Assembly: GCF_014646815.1 (NCBI RefSeq)
Contig: NZ_BMNZ01000005.1
Span: forward strand, 1 to 64,000
DNA from: Terrabacter tumescens
GTDB taxonomy: Bacteria; Actinomycetota; Actinomycetes; Actinomycetales; Dermatophilaceae
Reading direction: 5' to 3'
Length of the DNA: 64,000 nucleotides
In this document: positions 1 through 7,403 of the stretch, in pieces
Layout: each line of letters starts with the position of its first letter
How positions within the stretch are numbered: the first letter of the stretch is position 1
Made by a program: the position numbers and the translations under genes
The notes under the pieces: model-generated
Databases searched by the model: none
Told to the model about the DNA's origin: nothing
What the model saw: the letters and a program-made list of their open reading frames with translations, nothing else

Positions 1-577
1 CGGGTACTTTCTCGGTGCTGCCATGACTCTCATCCTTCCGTGGAATGAGAGCCTCCATCAGACCCGGGACGGGACACCCTGCAGGTCCACGCGAGCTGGG
101 CCAGCAACGGAACCAGCACCGCCCGACGCCACGAGAAGACGCGCTGAGCAACGCACGCTCATTAGCTGAGACGTTGACCGGACTTGCCGCGAACGATTGG
201 TGCGGCCGATCAGCCGCCGAAGTCCTCAATCTCCCAGTACCCGAGACTGAACTGCACACTGACTACTAGGACCAGGCAGCATGGTTCGCTTTGATCTGGT
301 CGCTCACCGACCAGAAGTCTGTTGCCGTCATGACAATCTTGTCGATGAGGCCCACCTTGTTCAGGCTCGGCAAGGCTGCGTTGTGAGCCCTACCGAGGGT
401 CTGCCCCGTTCGACTGGTCAGCGAAGCAACACTGTCGAGACTAGACGTGTAGACCATGGTCGTGCCCCGTCGAAAGATCCGCCACGCCCCTGTCTCGCGC
501 GGCCGCGGATGCGGCTCCCTTGACAGGCACCACGTGGTCCTGGGCGCCGACCCGTTCGGGATGATCCCGTCGCTTCC
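1..577. other. Left-edge stretch with no recognisable gene
   Basis: Only short reading frames of 60 to 125 codons occur here on both strands. None has a convincing ribosome binding site or a family I recognise. The stretch looks slightly less G+C rich than its surroundings and lies just before a broken regulator gene, so decayed or recombined DNA is the simplest reading. A 63-codon frame on the minus strand (266-457) is the least biased in composition but cannot be assigned. Confidence 0.4.
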
Positions 578-1041
578 ATAGGCGGGTCTGGGCAGTGCAG
601 CGAAGCCACGTCGCCGAGTGTCGCCTCGCTCATCACGTTGTGCGACGTCATGAGCCTCGAGGTCGGCTCCCTCGTAGCGAGCCCGAGGCGGCCCTCGTGC
701 GCCGTGAGACTGCTCCGGCGATCAACCTCGGCGGCGTCGGCGTCACCGAGCGCATCATGACACCCCGCGGGCAGGCGCGCCTGCAGCTGGTGCACACCAC
801 GGCGCAGCCCCAGGCGTCAGGCGGGAAGGAGCTCCACACCATCAACTGCGAGGTGGAGGTCCTCTACATCCTCAAGGGAAGCACCGACATCGTCCTGGCC
901 GACCGCCGGCAGCGCCTGACCGTGGGAGACGCCCGCACCTTCCCCGGTGGGGGGCCCCACACGTGGGAGAACGCGAGCGAGACGCAGGTCGCCGAGATGC
1001 TCTGGATCCTCTCACCGGCGCCCTGGAGCGGGAGCTCGTAG
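578..1041 (+). pseudogene. Frameshifted XRE-cupin transcriptional regulator remnant
   Basis: The downstream frame, from about position 670 to the stop at 1039-1041, encodes a complete-looking C-terminal cupin: a strand containing ELHTINCEVEVLYILKG and then GDARTFPGGGPHTWEN. Such cupins sit at the C-terminus of XRE-type repressors of small-molecule catabolism. The matching end of the helix-turn-helix domain (EATSPSVASLITLCDVMSLE) is visible at about 590-660 but in another frame, and the first helices are not recognisable. The join lies near 664-675, in CTCGTAGCGAGCCC. I read this as an inactivated or truncated regulator rather than a working gene. An intact relative lies at 19115-19654. Frame assignment by eye is the main uncertainty; a sequencing error could explain the shift but not the missing N-terminus. 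Confidence 0.55.
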
Positions 1042-1099
1042 GCGGAGCCGATCCGAGGCTGCCGGTCGCCGGTCGGGTCGCTCCTGCCGCGACCCGGCG

Positions 1100-1900
1100 T
1101 CAGCGGTAGGGCGAGAAGTCCGGCGGGCGCTTCTCGGCAAAGGCCTTGGCGCCCTCCATCCCCTCGTCGGAGTGCACGAAGAGATCCAGCCCCGCGAAGG
1201 CCACGTTACCGAGCCCGGCGAGGTGGTCCGTGTCGGCGTTGAAGGAGTGCTTGAGGAAGCGGATCGCGGTCGGTGAGTAGGATGCGATCTTGCGGGCGTA
1301 CTCTCGGGCTTTGTCGAGCAGCTGGTCGGGGGGCACGACGTCGTTGACCAGACCCCAGCGCTCGGCCGTCTCCGCGTCGTAGAGGTCGAGCAGGAACCAG
1401 ATCTGCCGCGCTCGCTTCTCGCCGACCACCCTTGCCAGGTAGGCGGATCCGTAGCCAGCGTCGAACGAGCCCACCCGCGGGCCGGCCTGTCCGAAGCGGG
1501 CGGTGGACGAGGCGATCGACAGATCGCAGAGCACGTGCAGCACGTGACCGCCACCGACCGCGACCCCGTTGACCGCCGCGATGACCGGCTTGGGCAGGTC
1601 CCGGATCAGCTGATGTAGCGCCTGGATCTCGAAGAGCCCGGACTCGGTCTCCCCGTAGTGCCCGGTCTCAGCGCGCTCCTTGACGTCACCTCCCGCGCAG
1701 AAGGCTTTCTCACCAGCCCCGGTGAGGATGACGGCGGCGACCCGCTTGTCGGCCCAGGCGGTCTTGAAGGCCGCGATCAGCTCGTCGACCGTCCGCCCCC
1801 GGAAGCTGTTGAACCGGTCGGGGCGGTTGATCGTGATGATCGCGAAGGCATCCTCCTCGACTGCGTAGGTGATGTCGGTGAACTCTTCGGGCTTGATCAC
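1100..1900 (-). CDS. MenB/BadI-type crotonase-superfamily ring hydrolase
   Basis: A 266-residue crotonase-fold protein. GAGEKAFCAGGD (about residues 61-72) and GGGHVLHVLCDLSIA (about 116-130) form the acyl-CoA pocket and oxyanion hole. GSFDAGYGSAYLARVVG carries the Asp and Tyr-Gly signature shared by MenB (naphthoyl-CoA synthase) and BadI (2-ketocyclohexanecarboxyl-CoA hydrolase), which run the same Dieckmann/retro-Dieckmann chemistry in opposite directions. No menaquinone genes are nearby. A thiolase, SDRs and an anthranilate-CoA cluster share the region, so hydrolytic opening of a 2-oxocyclohexane-carbonyl-CoA is the likelier role; this is an inference. The GTG start is preceded by AAGGAG about 8 nt upstream. 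It lies downstream of the thiolase on the same strand, separated by a hairpin-rich spacer. Family assignment is firm; MenB versus BadI function is not. Confidence 0.8.
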   Translation of the reverse strand: MIKPEEFTDITYAVEEDAFAIITINRPDRFNSFRGRTVDELIAAFKTAWADKRVAAVILTGAGEKAFCAGGDVKERAETGHYGETESGLFEIQALHQLIRDLPKPVIAAVNGVAVGGGHVLHVLCDLSIASSTARFGQAGPRVGSFDAGYGSAYLARVVGEKRARQIWFLLDLYDAETAERWGLVNDVVPPDQLLDKAREYARKIASYSPTAIRFLKHSFNADTDHLAGLGNVAFAGLDLFVHSDEGMEGAKAFAEKRPPDFSPYR

Positions 1901-1920
1901 GTGACTCTCCTTCTGCTTTA

Positions 1921-1973
1921 GCGGGCTGAGCGTGAGGAGGGCGTATGCCGCTCAGCCCGCTCGGCGGCATACG
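1921..1973. other. Two mutually exclusive hairpins between the thiolase and hydrolase genes
   Basis: Two perfect inverted repeats overlap. GCGGGCTGAGC (1921-1931) pairs with GCTCAGCCCGC (1950-1960), and CGTATGCCGC (1942-1951) pairs with GCGGCATACG (1964-1973). Positions 1950-1951 belong to both stems, so only one hairpin can form fully. Neither is followed by a T-run. They sit between two co-directional genes on the minus strand and could act as a terminator/antiterminator pair or an mRNA stabiliser. The second stem is built from the 8-mer that recurs through the window. Confidence 0.6.
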
Positions 1974-1991
1974 TCATGGTCTGTTCGTGGC

Positions 1992-3173
1992 TCAGTCCAC
2001 ACGCATCAAGACCGCTTGGCCGAGGCCGACCCCGATGCACGCGGCGGCGACGCCGATGCCGCCGCCGCGGCGCTTGAGCTCGCGGCAGAGGTCGACGACG
2101 ACGCGCGGTGCGGAGGCGCCGAGCGGGTGTCCGATGGCGATCGCTCCGCCGTTGACGTTGACCCGGTCGCGGTCGACGTCGGGCAGCTCCGACAGCGTGC
2201 TCAGCACCATCGCGGCGAAGGCCTCGTTGATCTCCCACAGGTCGATGTCCTTATGGGACAGCCCGGCTCGTGCGAGCAGCTTGGCGATCGCGGGGACGGG
2301 GGCAACGGCGAAACGCTCCGGCGACACGGCCACCGTGGCAGAGCCGACGATGGTGCCGAGCGGTTCGGCGCCCAGCTCGGCGGCGACCTCACGGGTGCCG
2401 ACGAAGGCGGCGAGCGCGCCGTCGTTGATCGGTGACGCGTTGGCGGCGGTGACGCTGCCGTCCCGGGTGAAGGCCGGCTTGAGGCGGCCGAGCGACTCGA
2501 CGGTGCTCTCGGGCCGGAGGCTCTCGTCGCGCGTGACGTCGCCGACAGGAAGCACGAAGCCGTCGTGCTTGCCGGCATCATAGGCCGCGGCCACGAGCTC
2601 GTGGGAGCGTGCAGCCCACTCGTCCTGCTCGCCGCGGCCGATACCTTTCTCCTCGGCGACGCCCTGGGCACACTCCCCGAGCGAGCGGGTCCAGTCGTCG
2701 GGGAACTGCGGGTTGACCATGCGCCAGCCCACCGTCGTCTGCTGCAGCGCCATCTGGCGCGGCAGCGCCTCGTCCGGCTTCTGCAGCACGTAGGGGGCGC
2801 GGCTCATCCCCTCGACCCCTCCGGCGACGACGAGGTCGGCGTCTCCGGTGGCGACGGCGCGACCGGCCTGGATGAGCGCCTCGCCGCCCGAGGCGCACAG
2901 CCGGTTGAGGGTCACGCCGGGGACGGTCACCGGCAGGCCTGCAAGCAGGCCGGCCATGCGGGCGACGTTGCGGTTCTCCTCGCCGGCGCCATTGGTGTTG
3001 CCGTAGTAGACGTCCTCGATCCGGGCGGCTTCGAGGCCGGGGTGACGGGAGACGAGCTCGCGCAGGGGCAGCGCCGCGAGGTCGTCGGTGCGGATGCCGG
3101 AGAGTCCGCCGCGGTTCTTGCCGAAGACGGTGCGCACGGCATCGATCAGGACTGCTTCACGTAGCTCGTTCAT
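1992..3173 (-). CDS. Acetyl-CoA acyltransferase (beta-ketoadipyl-CoA-type thiolase)
   Basis: A 393-residue type II thiolase of full length. The acyl-accepting cysteine lies in LNRLCASGGEAL (about residue 88). The catalytic histidine is in NGGAIAIGHPLGASAP and the second cysteine in AACIGVGLGQAVLM near the end. It cleaves beta-ketoacyl-CoA with CoA, giving acetyl-CoA or succinyl-CoA, and resembles PcaF/PaaJ-type enzymes of aromatic degradation. The ATG at 3173 (MNELREAV) was preferred over the TTG three codons upstream because conserved sequence starts there; the ribosome site is weak. It is divergent from the SDR gene at 3221 and shares an operator-like sequence with it. It probably ends the ring-cleavage route by thiolysis. 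Confidence 0.9.
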   Translation of the reverse strand: MNELREAVLIDAVRTVFGKNRGGLSGIRTDDLAALPLRELVSRHPGLEAARIEDVYYGNTNGAGEENRNVARMAGLLAGLPVTVPGVTLNRLCASGGEALIQAGRAVATGDADLVVAGGVEGMSRAPYVLQKPDEALPRQMALQQTTVGWRMVNPQFPDDWTRSLGECAQGVAEEKGIGRGEQDEWAARSHELVAAAYDAGKHDGFVLPVGDVTRDESLRPESTVESLGRLKPAFTRDGSVTAANASPINDGALAAFVGTREVAAELGAEPLGTIVGSATVAVSPERFAVAPVPAIAKLLARAGLSHKDIDLWEINEAFAAMVLSTLSELPDVDRDRVNVNGGAIAIGHPLGASAPRVVVDLCRELKRRGGGIGVAAACIGVGLGQAVLMRVD

Positions 3174-3185
3174 ATATCGCAATCT

Positions 3186-3197
3186 TGACGGTCGTAA
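3186..3197. promoter_or_regulatory. Operator-like inverted repeat between thiolase and SDR genes
   Basis: TGACGGTCGTAA differs by one base from the TGACG-NN-CGTCA palindrome found at seven other upstream regions of this half. It lies in the 47-bp divergent spacer, and TTGACG (3185-3190) could be a -35 box for the SDR operon. No good -10 is visible at the expected distance, so the promoter is left open. Confidence 0.55.
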
Positions 3198-3220
3198 CGG
3201 AAAGATGGCAAGGTCAAGCC

Positions 3221-3988
3221 GTGGCTGACACCCAAACTATGCCTGTGGCGCTCGTCACGGGAGCCGGCCGTGGCATCGGACGCAGTGTCGCATCCCGCCT
3301 CAGCGCGGCGGGTTACCGCGTCGCATTGACGGCTCGCAGCGTGGAGGACTTGGCGGGGACTGCGGCAGAGTGTCCCGGCGAGACGCTCGTGCTCCCTGGC
3401 GACATCACCGACCCCGCCTTCGTCGACCAGCTCTACGCCGACATCGAGGCCGCCTGGGGCGCGGTCTCGGTCCTCGTCGCCAACGCCGGCGCGGGAGTGT
3501 CGGCCTCCGTCGTGCGGACCACCGACGAGGAATGGCAGCGGATGCTCGACCTCAACCTGACCGCCCCCTTCCGCTGCCTCCGGCGGGCGCTGCCCGCGAT
3601 GGTCGAGCGGCGCCACGGGAGGGTCGTCGTCATCGCGTCGGTGGCCGCGAAGATCGGCGAGCCCTACATCAGCGCCTACACAGCGAGCAAGCACGGCGTG
3701 CTCGGCCTGGTGCGGTCCGCCGCTGCCGAGGTGGCGACCAAGGGCGTGACGGTCAACGCGGTCTGCCCTGGCTACGTCGACACCCCGATGACCGACGCGA
3801 CGGTGCGCGGCATCGTCGAGAAGACCGGGCGCTCCGAGCAGGAGGCTCGCAGCGCCCTGGCGTCCAAGCAGCCGATCGGGCGGCTCATCACGCGCGACGA
3901 GGTTGCCGACGCGGTGCTGCTGTGCGTGACCAACGGGGCCATCACCGGCCAAGGCATCAACGTCGACGGAGGAGCCGTCCCTTCATGA
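3221..3988 (+). CDS. Short-chain dehydrogenase/reductase
   Basis: A classical SDR of about 255 residues. It has the glycine-rich NAD(P)-binding motif GAGRGIG, the NAG motif in VANAGAG, and the catalytic set Ser (VIASVAA), Tyr and Lys in YTASK. It ends in the usual INVDGGAVPS substrate-loop/C-terminal motif. It would interconvert a ring or chain ketone and alcohol. The GTG at 3221 has AAGG upstream; an ATG at 3239 is possible but lacks a ribosome site. It overlaps the following RidA-fold gene by 4 nt (ATGA), so the two form an operon. In context, reduction of an oxo-cyclohexane-CoA or hydroxyacyl-CoA intermediate is plausible, but the substrate cannot be read from sequence. Confidence 0.85.
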   Translation: MADTQTMPVALVTGAGRGIGRSVASRLSAAGYRVALTARSVEDLAGTAAECPGETLVLPGDITDPAFVDQLYADIEAAWGAVSVLVANAGAGVSASVVRTTDEEWQRMLDLNLTAPFRCLRRALPAMVERRHGRVVVIASVAAKIGEPYISAYTASKHGVLGLVRSAAAEVATKGVTVNAVCPGYVDTPMTDATVRGIVEKTGRSEQEARSALASKQPIGRLITRDEVADAVLLCVTNGAITGQGINVDGGAVPS

Positions 3989-4395
3989 CCACCCATTCGC
4001 ACCTCGACTACGTCAACCCGCCGGAGCTCGGCAGGCCGAGCGGGTTCAGTCACGCAGTGAGCGGGGTCGGTCGGCAGGTCTTCCTCGCGGGCCAAACCGC
4101 CCTCAATCCCGAGGGCATCATCGTCGGCGAGACCGTCGTCGAGCAGTTCGAGACGGCGCTGACCTCGTTGCTCGCGGCGCTTCGCGCGGCCGGAGGCGGC
4201 CCCGAGCACCTCGCCAGCCTCACGATCTACATCGTCGACATGGACGACTACAAGGCCAACGCACGCGAGATCGGCCGGGTCTGGAAGCGGCTCGTCGGCG
4301 CGAGCTACCCGGCGATGGCGGGGATCGGCGTCTCCCGGCTCTGGGACAAGGAGGCGCTCGTCGAGGTGCAGGGGCACGCCGTCATCGCCGACTGA
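3985..4395 (+). CDS. RidA/YjgF-superfamily protein lacking the canonical arginine
   Basis: A 136-residue protein of the Rid (YjgF/YER057c) fold, with the strand FLAGQTALNPEGIIVG near residue 35 and a C-terminal strand ALVEVQGHAVIAD. RidA proteins hydrolyse enamines and imines. The 2-aminobenzoyl-CoA monooxygenase/reductase product is an enamine, so a deaminating role in ammonia release would fit the locus. However, the catalytic arginine of RidA (in PARS/T) is replaced here by YPAMAG. It therefore belongs to one of the arginine-less Rid subfamilies, whose activity is not settled. It overlaps the SDR stop by 4 nt and is translationally coupled to it. The fold is certain; the reaction is inference. 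Confidence 0.85.
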   Translation: MTTHSHLDYVNPPELGRPSGFSHAVSGVGRQVFLAGQTALNPEGIIVGETVVEQFETALTSLLAALRAAGGGPEHLASLTIYIVDMDDYKANAREIGRVWKRLVGASYPAMAGIGVSRLWDKEALVEVQGHAVIAD

Positions 4396-4512
4396 TGGCG
4401 ACTTCCTCTCGCCAGATCGGTCCAGCACGCCGGGCGTCCGTGCACTCGGCGAGGATGAGGCGTATGCCGCTGACCCAGGTCGCGCTTGCGAGTGTCGTGA
4501 GCGGCCCGACCG

Positions 4513-5496
4513 TCACCCCATGCGTCGGAGCCGGGCATCCGAGGGGGCAACACCGTAGCGTCGTCGGTAGAGCGCCGCGAAGCGGCCCATGTGGGTGAAG
4601 CCGACCTCGGTCGCGATGCTCGTCACGGTGCGGTCGGTCGACGACGTGAGGAGCAGGTGGTGCGCCAGGTCCAGTCGCGCCTGCACGACGTAGTCGCCGG
4701 GGCTGCAACCGTGCACCTCGTGGAAGACCTTCTGCAGGTGGCGCACCGACAGGCCCACCCCCGCGGCCCACCGCGCCATCGTCACGGGCTCGGTGAGCTG
4801 CTCCTGCAGCCACTGGACCGCACGGTCTGCGTGCACGGCTGCCGGGGACCGCCGGGCTTGGCCCTCGAGGTGGTGAGCCGCGTCCGTCGGTAGCTCGAGC
4901 AGCAACGAGGTCAGCAACACCTCCTCGAGCAGGTCTGCCTGCCGGTCCCAGGCCGCCGGTGCGGCACGCAACGTCCGGGCCGCGTGCCGCCAAGCCGAGT
5001 CGATGAGGCCTCGCGCCTCCGGCCGGGCCGGCCCGCTGCCGACCGTCACCCGGGGCACCTCCACCCCACCGGAGAGTGCCCTGAGGTGCCGGGTCAGGCT
5101 GTCGGTGCTCGCCGTGATCACGACGGCGCCACGCTCCGGGGAGGGCAGCATCGTCGTGAAGTCGTCCGGGGCCAGGAGGAAGCCCTCCGTTCGCACGGAC
5201 GGCGGCTGGCCGCCGATGCTGACGCCCATCGGTCCGAGCGGCACGGTCCAGCAGACCAGCGACCCCGTCGGTGCGGCCACGACTCGCGCCGGTGCGCCGT
5301 AGCGGACGAACGCGAGGTGTACGTCGCCCAGGCGAGCCCCGGTCGCGAGCCCGTCGAGCAGTCCGGTGAGCGGCTCGACCTCGTGCTGGACCGACATCGA
5401 GCGCATCGCATCGCGCAGCTCCGTCGGCGACGCACTCGCGCGGGCAAGGGGGCCGGCCAACGGCGCCTCTGCATCCGCGTGCGTGACGACCGTCAT
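4513..5496 (-). CDS. AraC-family transcriptional regulator
   Basis: About 327 residues. The N-terminal part (about 1-210) is the AraC-binding-like sensor domain. The C-terminal 100 residues hold two helix-turn-helix motifs, around TMARWAAGVGLSVRHLQKVF and TVTSIATEVGFTHMGRFAAL, followed by the usual YRRRYGVAPSDARLR end. It probably activates the adjacent monooxygenase or ring-degradation genes in response to an aromatic effector. The ATG at 5496 is taken as the start; a TTG 16 codons upstream is possible, and neither has a clear ribosome site. A perfect TGACG-AC-CGTCA palindrome covers the start codon, so the gene itself is probably repressed by the regulator of the island. It lies 61 bp downstream of the LLM monooxygenase on the same strand. 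Confidence 0.88.
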   Translation of the reverse strand: MTVVTHADAEAPLAGPLARASASPTELRDAMRSMSVQHEVEPLTGLLDGLATGARLGDVHLAFVRYGAPARVVAAPTGSLVCWTVPLGPMGVSIGGQPPSVRTEGFLLAPDDFTTMLPSPERGAVVITASTDSLTRHLRALSGGVEVPRVTVGSGPARPEARGLIDSAWRHAARTLRAAPAAWDRQADLLEEVLLTSLLLELPTDAAHHLEGQARRSPAAVHADRAVQWLQEQLTEPVTMARWAAGVGLSVRHLQKVFHEVHGCSPGDYVVQARLDLAHHLLLTSSTDRTVTSIATEVGFTHMGRFAALYRRRYGVAPSDARLRRMG

Positions 5497-5512
5497 GATC
5501 TGACGATAGTCA
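5484..5512. promoter_or_regulatory. Two adjacent palindromes over the AraC gene start
   Basis: TGACGACCGTCA (5484-5495) is a perfect copy of the island palindrome. TGACGATAGTCA (5501-5512) follows with centres 17 bp apart, close to two helical turns, and matches the outer TGAC/GTCA arms. The first covers the start codon of the AraC gene, where a bound repressor would block transcription or initiation. Confidence 0.55.
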
Positions 5513-5557
5513 CGACCGCTTCTGGCGAACAGGGCTTCCGGCAACGTGCGACAGGGC

Positions 5558-6655
5558 TCACCTCGGTGCGCGCAGTCCCTTGGCCTCGAGCCGGGGCATG
5601 ACCTCCTGGGCGAAGTACTCGAGCTCGCCGACGTAGTCGACGAAGGCCAGCGTCATGCCGCCGAAGCCCGCCTTGGCGTAGCGCTCGATCTCGTCGGCGA
5701 CGTCGTCGGGCGAGCCGATGAGTGGGCACGTGCCGTGTCCGGCGGCGAAGCGCGACCGGAACATCTCGAGCATCTCCGGCGTGAAGGACTGCGCGTGCAG
5801 CCCCTGGAGCCGCATCAGGTTGTCGACCGCGTCCCAGTCGGCGTTCTCGTCGGCGTAGTAGTGCAGGTACTCCTCCGCCTCCTTCGCCGTCGGGCGACAG
5901 ACGACGTGCGAGGGCGTGAGGACACCGGTCGTGCGGCCCTTGGCGGCGGCATCTGCCTTCACGGTGTCGACGACCTGAGCGCCGTCCTCGGGACCCGCGA
6001 CGATGGTGAAGACGAAATCGGCGTTCCGGGCGGCATACTCGCGTCCTTGCGTGCTCGACCCCGCGTTGAGGATCGGCAGGCGCCCAGCGGCCGGCTTCGG
6101 CACGGACTCCACGCCCTGGAGGTTCCAGAAGCGGCCGGGCAGGTCGGTGCGCTCCCCGGGGGCCCAGAGCGTGCTGACGACGTCGATCCACTCCTGGGCG
6201 AGGGCATAGCGGGAGTCGTGGTCCTGCGGGAGGTCCACGCCCATGGCCCGGTACTCCGGCTCGTTCCAGCCCGCGACGACGTTGAGGCCGATGCGGCCCG
6301 GCGCCATCTGGTCGATGGTGGCCAGCTGCTTCGCGGTGACGACGGGGTGGTTGAAAGCCGTGTGGATCGTCGTGAAGACGTTGAGCCGCTGGGTGTTCGA
6401 CAGCAGCCCGGCCGCCCACGGGATCGGCTCGAGGACGCCCTCGTGGAAGTTCGTCGCGCCGCCGTAGCCGATCCACCGGGCGATCGGGAGCATGAAGTCG
6501 ATGCCGACCTCGTCGGCGAGCCTGCCGAGCCGCAGGTTGTCCTCCCACGAGGCGCTCCAGCGCTCCGGGATCGTCGTGACGGCGAGTCCGCCGGAGCAGT
6601 TCGAGGAGAACAGCCCGAGTCGGAAGTCCGTGGTGTCAAGGATGGGAATGCTCAT
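5558..6655 (-). CDS. RutA-like LLM-class flavin-dependent monooxygenase
   Basis: A 365-residue TIM-barrel enzyme of the bacterial luciferase-like class, closest by eye to RutA-type pyrimidine oxygenases. Shared segments include GGATNFHEGVLEPIPWAAGL, IDQMAPGRIGLNVVAGW, a PILNAGSS strand, and GSPDDVADEIERYAKAGFGG near the C-terminus. It would use FMNH2 and O2 to oxygenate a substrate. The reduced flavin is probably supplied by the flavin reductase encoded 11 bp upstream. The ATG at 6655 follows GAGAGG at a suitable distance. No other pyrimidine-utilisation (rut) genes are present, so a heteroaromatic substrate of this island, such as an indole or lactam, is more likely than uracil; that substrate is a guess. 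Confidence 0.85.
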   Translation of the reverse strand: MSIPILDTTDFRLGLFSSNCSGGLAVTTIPERWSASWEDNLRLGRLADEVGIDFMLPIARWIGYGGATNFHEGVLEPIPWAAGLLSNTQRLNVFTTIHTAFNHPVVTAKQLATIDQMAPGRIGLNVVAGWNEPEYRAMGVDLPQDHDSRYALAQEWIDVVSTLWAPGERTDLPGRFWNLQGVESVPKPAAGRLPILNAGSSTQGREYAARNADFVFTIVAGPEDGAQVVDTVKADAAAKGRTTGVLTPSHVVCRPTAKEAEEYLHYYADENADWDAVDNLMRLQGLHAQSFTPEMLEMFRSRFAAGHGTCPLIGSPDDVADEIERYAKAGFGGMTLAFVDYVGELEYFAQEVMPRLEAKGLRAPR

Positions 6656-6666
6656 GGGGGTGCCTC

Positions 6667-7233
6667 TCACAGTGCTTTCAACAAGGGGGTGGGGGGTGCG
6701 GCGCTGGGGCGGGGCAGCGTCGTGACGGCCTGGGCCGTGGAGTGCAGCTCGGCGAGCTCGGCCAGGGTGCGGGGCTGCCCGGCGTGGAAGAGCAGTGCAG
6801 ACACTGGTCCGTCCTCGACCTCGATGACCTCGGCGATGAGGTAGGTGTGGTCGCCGGCCTCGACCTGCTTCCACATCTGGCACTCGAGCCGCACGGATGC
6901 CTCGCTGATCAGCGGCATGCCGAACGGTCCCGGCTCCCAGTCGAGCCCGTCGAACTTGTCGCCTCCACTGCGGGCGAAGCGCTTGACGAGGTCCGCCTGG
7001 CCCTCGCTGACGACGTGCACGACATAACCGGGGGCCTCGACCCACTCGTCGTAGCGGGTGGACCGCACGTCGACGCACCAGCCGACGAGCGGCGGGTCAA
7101 GAGAGACGGAATGGAAGCTGTTGACGGCTTTGCCGAGCGGCAGCCCGTCGCGTCCGACCGTGGTGATCACGGCGACGCCGGTGGTCCAGCGCGAGAGCAG
7201 CCGACGCAGCGTCTGCGGGTCCTTGTGGTTCAC
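6667..7233 (-). CDS. Flavin reductase (RutF/HpaC-type) partner of the monooxygenase
   Basis: A 188-residue protein of the flavin reductase-like FMN-binding split-barrel family. LLSRWTTGVAVITTVG and the SFHSVSLDPPLVGWCVD segment form the flavin site. It reduces FMN or FAD with NAD(P)H and passes the reduced flavin to a two-component monooxygenase. The GTG at 7233 is chosen because AAGGAGG lies 8 nt upstream; a GTG 7 codons earlier would place that site inside the gene. The LLM gene follows 11 bp downstream, so the pair is an operon. The upstream region carries two adjoining palindromes at 7250-7271. Confidence 0.9.
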   Translation of the reverse strand: MNHKDPQTLRRLLSRWTTGVAVITTVGRDGLPLGKAVNSFHSVSLDPPLVGWCVDVRSTRYDEWVEAPGYVVHVVSEGQADLVKRFARSGGDKFDGLDWEPGPFGMPLISEASVRLECQMWKQVEAGDHTYLIAEVIEVEDGPVSALLFHAGQPRTLAELAELHSTAQAVTTLPRPSAAPPTPLLKAL

Positions 7234-7249
7234 GATCGCACCTCCTTGA

Positions 7250-7271
7250 GTCACAACTGTGACGGTCGTCA
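7250..7271. promoter_or_regulatory. Double palindrome upstream of the flavin reductase-monooxygenase operon
   Basis: GTCACAACTGTGAC (7250-7263) is a perfect inverted repeat and runs into TGACGGTCGTCA (7260-7271), a perfect copy of the island palindrome. Together they fill the region just upstream of the ribosome site of the flavin reductase gene on the minus strand. A repressor bound here would block the two-gene operon. Confidence 0.6.
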
Positions 7272-7403
7272 GGGAAGCGCGACTAGCCAGAATGCGTCAG
7301 GCAGTATCCGGATCGCGTCAGCAAGGTCCTTCGGGGCGGAGGTCGAGCTCTCGACCGGGGCAAAGTGCACCTTCGACGCGGGACCAGCGCACCCGCGGCG
7401 GGG

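Noticed and set aside
1-577. Small genes at the left edge
   Set aside because: Frames of 63 to 125 codons exist on both strands, but none has a ribosome site, a known family or codon use that stands out.
1100-1900. Menaquinone biosynthesis gene menB
   Set aside because: The sequence fits MenB closely, but no other men genes are nearby and the neighbours are catabolic, so a ring hydrolase role is preferred. The alternative is kept open in the entry.
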